From contig NZ_SACY01000003.1 in NCBI RefSeq assembly GCF_004005965.1, forward strand, positions 496,001 to 560,000: a stretch of 64,000 nt of DNA, read 5' to 3'. A model generated the notes under the pieces. That model had not been told where the DNA came from. It was given only the letters and a program-made list of their open reading frames with translations, and made no database searches. This DNA is from Sandaracinomonas limnophila (GTDB taxonomy: Bacteria; Bacteroidota; Bacteroidia; Cytophagales; Spirosomataceae). Shown in pieces: positions 35,694 through 45,008 of this stretch; position 1 is the first letter of the stretch; every line of letters starts with the position of its first letter. The position numbers were made by a program, and so were the translations under genes.

Positions 35694-36602
35694 GTGAGTA
35701 ATTACCATATTTCCATCATGCTGGACGAATGCCTAGAAGGGCTAAATATTCAACCGAATGGAGTCTATGTGGATGTCACGTTTGGAGGAGGTGGACATTC
35801 AAAAGCCATCTTATCTAAATTAGGTCCTGAAGGAAGATTAATAGCATTTGACCAAGACCCTGATGCTTGGCAAGAAGCAGAAAAAATAGATGATGAGCGT
35901 TTTTTATTAATCACTGCAAATTTCCGGTATTTAGAAAAATACCTGAGGGTGCATGGGATTAAAGAAGTTAATGGCATTTTGGCCGATTTCGGAGTCTCTT
36001 CCCATCAATTGGACGCAGCAGAAAGAGGTTTTTCTACTAGATTTTCAGGGCCATTAGACATGCGGATGGGTCCATCAGCATCTATGGATGCAGCAGAGGT
36101 TTTAAATAATTACACTGCAAAGGATTTACAAAAAATCTTTGGCATGTATGGAGAGATAAAAAATGCTAAAACTCTGGCTGAAGCGGTTGTTTTTCAAAGA
36201 AATGTTAAACCCTTAAAAACAACGGAAGATTTTAAACAAATCTTAAATAAATTAGCCCCTCGACATAGAGAATTTAAATATTTCGCACAAGCATTTCAAG
36301 CTGTACGAATAGAGGTTAATAAAGAGCTACAGGTTATTGAAGAATTCTTAGAGCAATGCCCTAGAGTATTAGCAAAAGATGGCAGACTGGTTATTTTATC
36401 CTTTCATTCTTTGGAAGATCGTTTGGTTAAAAACTTTATCAAAGCGGGCAATGTTGAAGGTAAGGAGGATAAAAATATATTTGGAGTTGTAAATAAGCCT
36501 TTGGAGTCGGTCACTCGAAAACCAATTGTTGCCTCTGACGAAGAAAACAAAGTGAATTCGCGCGCTAGAAGTGCTAAATTAAGAATTGCATATAAGAATT
36601 GA
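35694..36602 (+). CDS. rsmH: 16S rRNA m4C1402 methyltransferase RsmH (MraW)
   Basis: 302 residues, GTG start (no ATG available before HISIMLDECLEGL). SAM-binding VDVTFGGGGHSKAIL, AFDQDP, ADFGVSSHQLD, RGFSTRFSGPLDMRM and the C-terminal LSFHSLEDRLVK motif match the family. First gene of the dcw cluster here; the usual upstream mraZ is not seen, the preceding gene being divergent. Confidence 0.97.
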   Translation: MSNYHISIMLDECLEGLNIQPNGVYVDVTFGGGGHSKAILSKLGPEGRLIAFDQDPDAWQEAEKIDDERFLLITANFRYLEKYLRVHGIKEVNGILADFGVSSHQLDAAERGFSTRFSGPLDMRMGPSASMDAAEVLNNYTAKDLQKIFGMYGEIKNAKTLAEAVVFQRNVKPLKTTEDFKQILNKLAPRHREFKYFAQAFQAVRIEVNKELQVIEEFLEQCPRVLAKDGRLVILSFHSLEDRLVKNFIKAGNVEGKEDKNIFGVVNKPLESVTRKPIVASDEENKVNSRARSAKLRIAYKN

Positions 36603-36603
36603 T

Positions 36604-36987
36604 ATGGCAAAAAATTTAAACAATTCAACAGGAGCAAAGGGGAATTCAAGACCTTCCTCTGGAGATATTTGGGACCTAATGTTCAATATTGACCATTTGA
36701 CAAATGGTCAATTACCCAAACGTCTATTGGCAAAATTAGCATTCCTTACAGGTTTGATTACTATCTACATATATTATTCAACCCTTGCCGATGGAAATAT
36801 ACACCAAATTGCCAAAGTGACAGCAGAAGTGGAAGAGGTGCGAGCAGACTACACCACTCAAAAGGCTGAATACATGAAATCCAGCAAACAAAGTTTTTTG
36901 GCAGAAGAGGTAAAAAAATATGGCATGAACACCTCCTTAATTCCGCCTACAAAATTAGTAATTAACAAAGAAATCAAAGAACAATAA
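36604..36987 (+). CDS. FtsL-like division protein
   Basis: About 127 residues from the ATG at 36604, one base after the rsmH stop. A basic N-terminal segment, one transmembrane helix (about 43-62, LAFLTGLITIYIYYS) and a periplasmic coiled coil, the FtsL topology. Sequence is too divergent for a firm family match, but position between rsmH and ftsI is the classic ftsL position, so the role in recruiting FtsI/FtsW is inferred. Confidence 0.82.
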   Translation: MAKNLNNSTGAKGNSRPSSGDIWDLMFNIDHLTNGQLPKRLLAKLAFLTGLITIYIYYSTLADGNIHQIAKVTAEVEEVRADYTTQKAEYMKSSKQSFLAEEVKKYGMNTSLIPPTKLVINKEIKEQ

Positions 36988-36988
36988 A

Positions 36989-39124
36989 ATGGCCAATTTA
37001 GGATCAAAAGGGATAAAGGCTGAAATAAATAATCGATTTAGAGTATTTATTCTCTTAATAACTTTGTTTTTTTTCTTGCTAATGTTCTTCCTATTTAAAA
37101 TTATTTTTATTCAAGGAGAAGAATATAGAAAAGAGGCTGCAAATACCTACATAAAGGAAAGAAGTATTGTGGCCACCCGTGGAAACATTTACTCATCTGA
37201 TGGAAGCTTATTGGTTACCTCTTTACCCAAATACAAATTAGGCATTGACCCAACGGTTTACAATAGAGAACCAGGAAGTACTATTTATAACAAAAATATT
37301 GATGCATTAGCTGCAGCTTTGTCAGATTTCTACAAAGATAAAAGTCCGGAAGAATATAAAAACAAAATTGATCTGGCTAGAAAAAACAAGAAAAAGTATC
37401 TATTGATTAATAATCGATTATTGGATTTTCAAGAAAGAAAAAGAATTTTAAAATTTCCACTTTTTAGGGAAAGAAAAGGTGATGCGACGAAAACTGGGGT
37501 CGTTTTTGACAAGGTTAATGTGCGATACGCTCCTTTTGGACAAATGGCGTACCGAACCATTGGCTATTTAAAAGACAAAAAAGCTGTAGGTTTAGAAGCT
37601 GCATTCGATAAAGAATTACGTGGAATTGCAGGAGTAGGTTTATTTGAAAAGATGGACAAAAACACTTGGAGACCCATTGAAAACAATGAAGAAACGGTCC
37701 CTACTCCAGGCTATGATTTACATACTACAATAGATATCAACATTCAGGATATCGTTGAAACAGCATTGAAAAATGGTTTGACCAACTTTAAAGGCAACTA
37801 TGCCGTTGGAATTGTCATGGAAACAGCCACAGGTGAAATTAAGGCCTTGTCGAATATGTCAAAAAGCACTTTATCAGCAAGTGGTTACATGGAAACACAA
37901 AATCATGCCATCGATACCAGAAACGACCCTGGTTCAGTTTTTAAATTACCCTCCATGATGGCAATGATGGAAGAAGATGGTTTGGAATTGAATGAAATGA
38001 TTAATGTTGGAGGGGACAGATGTATGTTTTTTGGCAGGTGGATGTCTGACTCCCATGCCATGGGAACAGCTTCCGTGGAAAAAATCATTGAGAGTTCTTC
38101 GAATATCGGAACCATGAAATTGATGCAAAGGACTTTTGGAGGCAAAGGTGCTAAATATTATGATTACCTAAAAAAATTCCATTTAATTGATCCGATTGGA
38201 TTTCAAATAAAATCTGCGAATGAAAAACCTGTATTTATTCACCCAAGTAAATGGCATGGAGGTTATATGCTTTGGGCAGCAGTAGGATATTCAACAAGTT
38301 ATACTCCTCTATCCATCATTAGTTTCTACAATGCAATTGCAAATAAAGGATATTGGGTACAACCTTTAATTGTTAAATATGCTAAAAGAGGTGGAGAAAT
38401 CATGATTGACTACACTAAAAGTCAACAAAGAGATTCTAGCCCACTCTGTTCAAGTAAAACTTTAGGTAAACTCCAAACCATGCTTGAGGGTGTGGTTACT
38501 CAAGGTACTGCCACCAATATAAAAGGCTCTGTGTATGGAATTGCTGGAAAATCTGGTACTGCTCAAAAAGTAGCTGCAGGTGGGGGTTATACGAATAAAT
38601 ATTATGTAACTTTTGTAGGTTATTTCCCAGCAAAAAATCCAAAATATACAGTTTTAGTAACCATGGATAGCCCAGAAGGTGGCACTAAAGAAACCAATTC
38701 TCGACAAGTAACGGCTCCTGTTTTCAAGGAAATTTCTGACAATATTTATGCACAAGACATGAAATTGCAGAAAAAATTAAGCGGCATTTTACCTGATTCT
38801 GTAAATAATAACAAACTAAGTCATACACTACATCCTGTTGATCAGGATATTTTATATTCAAGTTTAGGCTTACCTAAATTTGACTCGGATGGCAAGTGGG
38901 TAAAGTTTTCATTGGATAAAAAAATGGCAATCAATCAGGCTATTTCGAATCCTGCTAAAACAGTACCAGCAGTTATTGGAATGAATTTAAGAGATGCCAT
39001 TTTTGCCTTAGAAAATAGAGGACTAAAAGTAAGAGCACATGGAAAAGGTGTTGTAATTTCTCAAACACTTGTGGCTGGTAGCCCTTACCAAAAAGGTGCA
39101 CAAATTGATCTTCAACTGAACTAA
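36989..39124 (+). CDS. ftsI: penicillin-binding protein FtsI (PBP3-type) with C-terminal PASTA domain
   Basis: Septal peptidoglycan transpeptidase, 711 residues. One transmembrane helix (about 18-42), dimerisation domain, transpeptidase domain with catalytic SxxK at Ser316 (GSVFKLP), SxN as SSNIG, and KSGT in GIAGKSGTAQ. The C-terminal about 65 residues are one PASTA repeat (VPAVIGMNLRDAIFALE, ending QIDLQLN). One base separates it from ftsL and from murE. Confidence 0.96.
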   Translation: MANLGSKGIKAEINNRFRVFILLITLFFFLLMFFLFKIIFIQGEEYRKEAANTYIKERSIVATRGNIYSSDGSLLVTSLPKYKLGIDPTVYNREPGSTIYNKNIDALAAALSDFYKDKSPEEYKNKIDLARKNKKKYLLINNRLLDFQERKRILKFPLFRERKGDATKTGVVFDKVNVRYAPFGQMAYRTIGYLKDKKAVGLEAAFDKELRGIAGVGLFEKMDKNTWRPIENNEETVPTPGYDLHTTIDINIQDIVETALKNGLTNFKGNYAVGIVMETATGEIKALSNMSKSTLSASGYMETQNHAIDTRNDPGSVFKLPSMMAMMEEDGLELNEMINVGGDRCMFFGRWMSDSHAMGTASVEKIIESSSNIGTMKLMQRTFGGKGAKYYDYLKKFHLIDPIGFQIKSANEKPVFIHPSKWHGGYMLWAAVGYSTSYTPLSIISFYNAIANKGYWVQPLIVKYAKRGGEIMIDYTKSQQRDSSPLCSSKTLGKLQTMLEGVVTQGTATNIKGSVYGIAGKSGTAQKVAAGGGYTNKYYVTFVGYFPAKNPKYTVLVTMDSPEGGTKETNSRQVTAPVFKEISDNIYAQDMKLQKKLSGILPDSVNNNKLSHTLHPVDQDILYSSLGLPKFDSDGKWVKFSLDKKMAINQAISNPAKTVPAVIGMNLRDAIFALENRGLKVRAHGKGVVISQTLVAGSPYQKGAQIDLQLN

Positions 39125-39125
39125 T

Positions 39126-40571
39126 ATGAACTTTTTTTCATTATTTTCAAACAATTATCCGATTCAAACTTTAGGTGAAAATCAAGAAATTTCAACATTA
39201 TGTTTTGATTCAAGACAAGCAAAGGAAGGCAGTGTTTTTTTTGCAATTCCGGGCACGCAGGTTGATGGGCACCAATTTATTCCACAAGTAATTGAATCAG
39301 GTTGTAAGGCCTTTGTCGTTGAAAGAATGCCTGATAACATCCCCGCCAATATTTCTATAATCCAGGTTAAAGATGCCAATGAGGCATTGGCTGAGGCAGC
39401 CAAATCCTTTTATGGAAATCCTTCCCAAAAAGTTAATTTGGTGGGAATAACTGGCACAAATGGGAAAACAACCACAGTAACTTTATTATATGATTTATTC
39501 ACACAGCTGGGAAACCGTTGCGGCCTAATTTCAACCGTTCAAAATAAAATAAATGGGCAAATAATTCCTTCAACTCACACCACCCCTGATGCATTGCAAT
39601 TAAATAAATTGTTAGCAGAGATGGTCCAAGCTGGCTGTACGCATATTTTCATGGAGGTAAGTTCTCATGCGGTGGTTCAGAAGAGAATACATGGACTAAC
39701 CTTTAAAGTGGGGATTTTTTCCAATATTACTCGAGATCATTTAGACTTTCATCAAACATTTGACGAATACATTAAGGCAAAAAAAGGATTTTTTGACGCA
39801 TTGGGCAAAGATTCATTTGCCTTAACGAATGTGGATGACAAGCGAGGAGAGGTAATGCTACAAAATACGAAGGCACAAAAAAAGACCTTCGGGATTTTAA
39901 ATATTGCCGACTTCAAAGGGAAAGTTTTGGCAAATGAGATCACTGGACTTCAGTTGGATTTCGACAAAAAAACTTTTCATGCCCAATTGATTGGCAATTT
40001 TAATGCCTATAATTTATTATGCATTTATGCAACGGCGATTTTATTAGGTGAAAAACAAGAGGAAGTAATCTTACAATTATCTACCCTTCGAACTGCCCCA
40101 GGCCGATTTGAACAATTTGTTGGTAGGGATGGTAAAATGGCCATTGTAGATTATGCACACACACCAGATGCTTTAGAAAATGTTCTTAAAACCATTCAGG
40201 CAATTCGGAATAAAACGCAGAAAATAATAACAGTTGTAGGTTGTGGTGGTAATCGAGATAGCGGAAAAAGACCCATTATGGCAGAAATATCTGCTCAATT
40301 GAGTGATTATGTTGTTTTAACATCTGATAATCCTCGATTAGAGAATCCGGAGGTTATTTTGTCTCAAATGGAAGCTGGCATCCCTAAAGAAAAGAAATTG
40401 GCTTATAAAATCATTTCGGACAGACATTTAGCAATTGAAAAGGCAATAAGTGAAATTGCACAAGCCAATGACATTGTTTTAGTGGCGGGGAAAGGTCATG
40501 AGACTTACCAAGATATTCAAGGAGTAAAGCATCATTTTGATGACAAAGAAGAGGTAAACAAATGGCTTTAG
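39126..40571 (+). CDS. murE: UDP-MurNAc-tripeptide synthetase MurE
   Basis: Adds the third residue to UDP-MurNAc-L-Ala-D-Glu. 481 residues with ATP-binding GITGTNGKTTT, and DNPR in TSDNPRLENPE, the motif associated with meso-diaminopimelate specificity. Also AGKGHETYQ near the C-terminus. Next gene mraY follows after 65 bp. Confidence 0.97.
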   Translation: MNFFSLFSNNYPIQTLGENQEISTLCFDSRQAKEGSVFFAIPGTQVDGHQFIPQVIESGCKAFVVERMPDNIPANISIIQVKDANEALAEAAKSFYGNPSQKVNLVGITGTNGKTTTVTLLYDLFTQLGNRCGLISTVQNKINGQIIPSTHTTPDALQLNKLLAEMVQAGCTHIFMEVSSHAVVQKRIHGLTFKVGIFSNITRDHLDFHQTFDEYIKAKKGFFDALGKDSFALTNVDDKRGEVMLQNTKAQKKTFGILNIADFKGKVLANEITGLQLDFDKKTFHAQLIGNFNAYNLLCIYATAILLGEKQEEVILQLSTLRTAPGRFEQFVGRDGKMAIVDYAHTPDALENVLKTIQAIRNKTQKIITVVGCGGNRDSGKRPIMAEISAQLSDYVVLTSDNPRLENPEVILSQMEAGIPKEKKLAYKIISDRHLAIEKAISEIAQANDIVLVAGKGHETYQDIQGVKHHFDDKEEVNKWL

Positions 40572-40636
40572 GCTTAAATAAGGAATTTTAGGATTTTTTT
40601 TGCATTTTTGTTCTTTCAATTCAAAAACCCAAGGCT

Positions 40637-41821
40637 ATGCTTTATTACCTATTTGAATATTTAGACAAACAATTAAATGTTCCGGGAGCGGGGGTTTTTC
40701 AATACATTACCTTTAGAGCATTTGCAGCAATTATCACATCATTGGGAATTGCGGCTATTTGGGGAAAAGCTGTCATATATCGCCTACAAAGATTACAGAT
40801 TGGTGAAGAAATTCGTGATTTGGGCTTAGAAGGTCAAATGGCAAAAAAAGGAACGCCAACCATGGGGGGCTTTATTATTTTGCTTTCTTTGATAATCCCA
40901 ACTATTTTATTTGCCAAAATAACCAATGTTTATATCGTTTTATTGCTTATTTCTGCAATTTGGCTCGGCGCAGTAGGATTTGCTGACGATTATATCAAGG
41001 TTTTCAAAAAGAACAAAGATGGACTTTCCGGAAAATTCAAAATAGTTGGACAAATTGGATTGGGTATCATTGTTGGCGGAACAATGTATTTTAATGATTA
41101 TGTAAAAGTGCGCTTCTTCAATGCTGATCAAACTTTTCATGACTCGAAATCTTTGTTAACAACAGTCCCATTTTTAAAAGATAATCAATTCGATTATAAC
41201 ATGTTGCTTCCTGATTTCATTCCGGATCAATATGTTTGGATTGTATATATTTTAGTAGTAATATTTATAATTACGGCCGTTTCAAATGGTGCAAATATTA
41301 CCGATGGCCTAGATGGATTAGCCGCTGGGACCTCAGTAATTATCGGTATTGCCTTGGCCATTTTGGCTTATGTTTCAGGAAACAAGGTTATTTCACAATA
41401 CTTAAATGTAATGTTTATCCCCTACTCTGGCGAACTGGCCATATTTTGTGCGGCATTTGTAGGAGCTTGTATTGGATTTTTATGGTATAATACGTATCCG
41501 GCACAGGTTTTTATGGGAGATACAGGAAGTTTGATGTTGGGCGGAGTAATTGCCACCTTAGCAATTGTAATTAGAAAAGAAATGTTAATTCCTGTATTGT
41601 GTGGCATCTTTTTAGTAGAAAATTTATCCGTAATAATTCAGGTTGCTTATTTTAAATACACCAAGAAGAAATACGGAGAAGGTCGAAGAATATTTTTAAT
41701 GTCCCCTCTCCATCACCATTTTCAAAAGAAAAATTACCACGAGGCAAAAATCGTAACTCGCTTTTTCATCGTTGGCATCATATTAGCAGTATTATCTTTA
41801 GTAACCCTTAAATTGCGTTAA
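40637..41821 (+). CDS. mraY: phospho-MurNAc-pentapeptide transferase MraY
   Basis: Transfers phospho-MurNAc-pentapeptide to undecaprenyl phosphate to make lipid I. 394 residues, about 10 membrane helices; signatures [40 protein letters not shown] and [10 protein letters not shown]. The 65-bp gap before it has a weak CATTTTTG box. In most dcw clusters murD follows; here aroA does. Confidence 0.97.
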   Translation: MLYYLFEYLDKQLNVPGAGVFQYITFRAFAAIITSLGIAAIWGKAVIYRLQRLQIGEEIRDLGLEGQMAKKGTPTMGGFIILLSLIIPTILFAKITNVYIVLLLISAIWLGAVGFADDYIKVFKKNKDGLSGKFKIVGQIGLGIIVGGTMYFNDYVKVRFFNADQTFHDSKSLLTTVPFLKDNQFDYNMLLPDFIPDQYVWIVYILVVIFIITAVSNGANITDGLDGLAAGTSVIIGIALAILAYVSGNKVISQYLNVMFIPYSGELAIFCAAFVGACIGFLWYNTYPAQVFMGDTGSLMLGGVIATLAIVIRKEMLIPVLCGIFLVENLSVIIQVAYFKYTKKKYGEGRRIFLMSPLHHHFQKKNYHEAKIVTRFFIVGIILAVLSLVTLKLR

Positions 41822-41833
41822 GCAACCCTTATT

Positions 41834-43069
41834 TTGAGTACAATTCGTTTATTTCCAAGATCTAATTCATTTCAAGAAAATATACCCTTACCGGCTTCTA
41901 AATCAGAAAGTAATCGTGCATTAATTATCAATGCGTTAGCAGGCGGAGAGTTATCAGCTGTGAGTAATTTGGCAGAAGCCAGAGATACACAAACCATGAT
42001 ACGATTGCTAGCAGAAAATGGTTCAGAGGCGAATGTGTTAGATGCTGGAACAACCATGCGATTCTTAACTGCCTATTATGCAATTACTGGTCAGCAAAAA
42101 TTAATGAATGGTACCCCAAGAATGTGTGAAAGGCCTATAGGGATTTTGGTGGAAGCATTGAAAGAATTAGGAGCACAAATAGATTATGTAAATAAAGAGG
42201 GGTATCCACCCTTGCAACTAAAGGGATTTACCTATTCTGGAAAGAATATTATTCGAATAAGAGGAGATGTAAGTTCTCAATTTATTTCAGCCATCTTGAT
42301 GGTGGCTCCGCTATTACCAGAAGGTTTAACTTTACAAATAACTGGAAGTTTAGGTTCCAAGCCTTATATTGAGATGACTCTTGCCCAAATGAACCATTTT
42401 GGAATTTCCGCAGAAACTCGATGGGAAAAAGGTGAAATTTATATTCCAGCTCAAGCCTACCAAGCTACTTCTTTTGCAGTTGAATCTGATTGGTCAGGGG
42501 CTAGTTATTGGTATTCCTTGGTGGCATTATCGCCTGACCCAAGTAGTAGTCTGGAATTATTAGGTTTGAAAGAAAATTCACTCCAAGGAGATGCAGCCAT
42601 AAAGGATATTATGTTGCCTTTAGGGGTTAAAAGTACCTTCACTGGCAAAGGTTATTTATTGACGAAGGTTGAACCGAAGAATGAATTAGCTTGGGATTTT
42701 ACAGATTGTCCAGATCTTGCCCAAACTATATGTGTGGTGGCTGCTATTAAAAAAATTCCTTTGACTTTAACAGGTTTAGAGTCCTTGAAAGTAAAAGAAA
42801 CTGATCGAGTTTTAGCCCTTCAAAACGAACTTTTGAAATTGAATGCAACTTTGGTAGAAGTAGAAAAAAACCACAAATACCAAGTAAACAGTACATTTGA
42901 AATTAGTCAACAAACCCCTGTAATTGACACCTACGACGACCACCGGATGGCTATGGCATTTGCGCCTGTTGGGGTTGTTCAAGAAATCATCATTAATGAG
43001 CCTGAGGTTGTCAATAAATCGTACCCAAGCTTTTGGAAACACATTCAGCTCATCTTAAAAACCGAATAA
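41834..43069 (+). CDS. aroA: 3-phosphoshikimate 1-carboxyvinyltransferase (EPSP synthase)
   Basis: Shikimate-pathway enzyme joining PEP and shikimate 3-phosphate. 411 residues, slightly shorter than the usual about 427. Motifs: LPASKSESNRALI, DAGTTMRFLTAYY, SSQFISAILM, DCPDLAQTI, LKVKETDRV and YDDHRMAMA. The only start giving the conserved N-terminus is TTG at 41834, 12 bases after the mraY stop, so it is translationally close to the dcw cluster. Confidence 0.95.
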   Translation: MSTIRLFPRSNSFQENIPLPASKSESNRALIINALAGGELSAVSNLAEARDTQTMIRLLAENGSEANVLDAGTTMRFLTAYYAITGQQKLMNGTPRMCERPIGILVEALKELGAQIDYVNKEGYPPLQLKGFTYSGKNIIRIRGDVSSQFISAILMVAPLLPEGLTLQITGSLGSKPYIEMTLAQMNHFGISAETRWEKGEIYIPAQAYQATSFAVESDWSGASYWYSLVALSPDPSSSLELLGLKENSLQGDAAIKDIMLPLGVKSTFTGKGYLLTKVEPKNELAWDFTDCPDLAQTICVVAAIKKIPLTLTGLESLKVKETDRVLALQNELLKLNATLVEVEKNHKYQVNSTFEISQQTPVIDTYDDHRMAMAFAPVGVVQEIIINEPEVVNKSYPSFWKHIQLILKTE

Positions 43070-43073
43070 AACG

Positions 43074-44351
43074 ATGAAAAAATCCCTTTTACTTTTGTCA
43101 TTTTGCCTAATTGGCCTTTTCACATTTGCGCAAAAAACAATTATCCATTGTGGCAAATTGATAGATACTAAAAACTTAAAGGTTTTAGAAAAAATGACCA
43201 TCGTGGTAGAAGGAAAAAAAATCGTAGGACTTGAAAACGGTTATAGAAAAGGAAATTCTTCTGATCAAATTATTGATTTAAAATCAAAAACTGTCATGCC
43301 GGGATTGATTGATATGCATGTCCACTTAGAAAGTGAATCAAATCCCAATGCATATTTAGATAGGTTTACTAAAAATCCGGGTGATGTGGCATATCAGGCT
43401 TTGGTGTTTGCCAAGAGAAACTTAATGGCTGGATTTACTACAGTGCGCGACTTGGGTGGTTCTCATGTGGTTATTTCCTTACGAAATGCCATAAATAGAG
43501 GATTGATAGATGGACCGAGAGTGTTTACAGCTGGAGTGGCATTAGGTTCTACGGGTGGCCATGCAGATGATTCAAATGGATTAAATGAAACCTTCAAAAA
43601 GGATTTAGGACCAGAAGACGGCGTAGTAAATGGAACAAGGGATGCGGCAAAAGCAGTTCGTCAGCGTTACAAAGAAGGGTCAGATTTAATTAAAATTACC
43701 TCAACTGGTGGTGTATTAAGTTATGCTAAAGATGGAATGGGTGCTCAATTCACAGAAGAAGAAATCAAGGCTATTGTTTCAACTGCCAAAGATTATGGAT
43801 TCAAAGTTGCTGCACATGCTCATGGGGTTGAAGGAATGCAAAGAGCTATTCGAGGTGGAGTAAGTTCCATTGAACACGGGACATTCATGGATGAGCAAAC
43901 CATGGACTTAATGAAAAAATACGGTACCTATTATGTACCTACAGTTATAGCAGGTCGTTCAACTGCTGATTCAGCTCAAAAACCTGGCTATTACCCAGAG
44001 ATGGTCCGTAAAAAAGCCTTAGAAATTGGGCCTAAAATTCAGTCGACCTTTGGTAAAGCTTACAAAGCTGGTGTAAAAATTGCCTTTGGAACAGATGCTG
44101 GTGTTTTTGGTCATGGAAAAAATGCCTTAGAGTTTCAGTTGATGCAAGAGGCAGGAATGCCAGCATTAGAAACTATTCAAGCTGCTACTGTAAATGCTGC
44201 AGAACTTTTGGGCCAAAGCGAGGTTTTAGGCACAATTGAAACAGGAAAATTTGCAGATATTATTGCAGTTGATGAAAACCCGCAGGACAATATCAAAACA
44301 ATGACTCAAGTCAAATTTGTAATGAAAGAAGGAAAAGTTTATAAAAACTAA
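43074..44351 (+). CDS. secreted metal-dependent amidohydrolase
   Basis: 425 residues with signal peptide (cleavage near TFAQ, residue 19). Amidohydrolase superfamily: HVH metal motif in GLIDMHVHLES, TTVRDLGG, a Lys candidate in DLIKITSTGG, His ligands in AAHAHG and SIEHGTFMD, Asp in AFGTDAGVFGHG. Closest in pattern to imidazolonepropionase-like/Xaa-Pro dipeptidase members. 4 bp after aroA, but an unrelated product. Its stop overlaps the convergent gene by 4 bases. Confidence 0.88.
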   Translation: MKKSLLLLSFCLIGLFTFAQKTIIHCGKLIDTKNLKVLEKMTIVVEGKKIVGLENGYRKGNSSDQIIDLKSKTVMPGLIDMHVHLESESNPNAYLDRFTKNPGDVAYQALVFAKRNLMAGFTTVRDLGGSHVVISLRNAINRGLIDGPRVFTAGVALGSTGGHADDSNGLNETFKKDLGPEDGVVNGTRDAAKAVRQRYKEGSDLIKITSTGGVLSYAKDGMGAQFTEEEIKAIVSTAKDYGFKVAAHAHGVEGMQRAIRGGVSSIEHGTFMDEQTMDLMKKYGTYYVPTVIAGRSTADSAQKPGYYPEMVRKKALEIGPKIQSTFGKAYKAGVKIAFGTDAGVFGHGKNALEFQLMQEAGMPALETIQAATVNAAELLGQSEVLGTIETGKFADIIAVDENPQDNIKTMTQVKFVMKEGKVYKN

Positions 44352-44905
44352 GCCAATTCCTTTACACGTCTTTTCAACCATTCATAGGCCCCAAAAAATA
44401 CAATGCCAAAAAACAATTGGCTAAAAAGGGTATTAGGGAAAAACGGTATAGCATTTACAAAACAAGAAATAAGTCCTTGGAAATTCTTGGTATAAACTAC
44501 TTCTGAACTAAATGCCCAGACCCACAAGTTAGAAATTATAAAAAAGCCAATTGCCGTGAAGGAATTCAGGGAAAGGACATTTACAAAATTTGCTTTTTTT
44601 GAAGAAAACCATGCACCTATAACAGTTATTCCGTAGAAAATCAAGAATTGAGAAGAACTAAATCCCCATGAAAATTCTTTGTAATAATTTTGGTATAATA
44701 AATTATTCAACAAAAGATTGGAAATCCAAAGGGCCAAAAGACTATAAATTACAGACCATTTTTTATCCTTAAAATAATAACCTGCAAACAAAGCCATCGC
44801 TCCCATTGGGGAAAAATTTGCCCATTGCGGTCCTGCCATAATTGCAAAACGACTTAAAACTGCAATTAGTAAAAATGCCAGAAGTATAAGGGTTCTCATT
44901 GTCAT
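44348..44905 (-). CDS. DUF6580-type integral membrane protein
   Basis: 185 residues, about 5-6 hydrophobic helices. The segment WANFSPMGAMALFAGYYFKDK is typical of a small membrane family (DUF6580) often seen near vitamin or metal uptake genes; its function is not established. Two adjacent in-frame ATGs, 44905 and 44899. Transcribed divergently from purK. Confidence 0.72.
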   Translation of the reverse strand: MTMRTLILLAFLLIAVLSRFAIMAGPQWANFSPMGAMALFAGYYFKDKKWSVIYSLLALWISNLLLNNLLYQNYYKEFSWGFSSSQFLIFYGITVIGAWFSSKKANFVNVLSLNSFTAIGFFIISNLWVWAFSSEVVYTKNFQGLISCFVNAIPFFPNTLFSQLFFGIVFFGAYEWLKRRVKELA

Positions 44906-44957
44906 AGAATTTCAATTTAAATTTCTGATTTTATTCGCTAAGACCTGAAATAATTTC

Positions 44958-44985
44958 CAAAGGTAAAACAAAAGACGTAATTTTG
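44958..44985. promoter_or_regulatory. divergent -7 boxes for the DUF6580 gene (minus) and purK (plus)
   Basis: Minus strand TACCTTTG at 44958-44965; plus strand TAATTTTG at 44978-44985, 23 bases before the purK ATG. The two boxes are 12 bases apart, so the polymerases may compete. Confidence 0.5.
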
Positions 44986-45008
44986 CCCATTCATTGGTAA
45001 GATATTAT

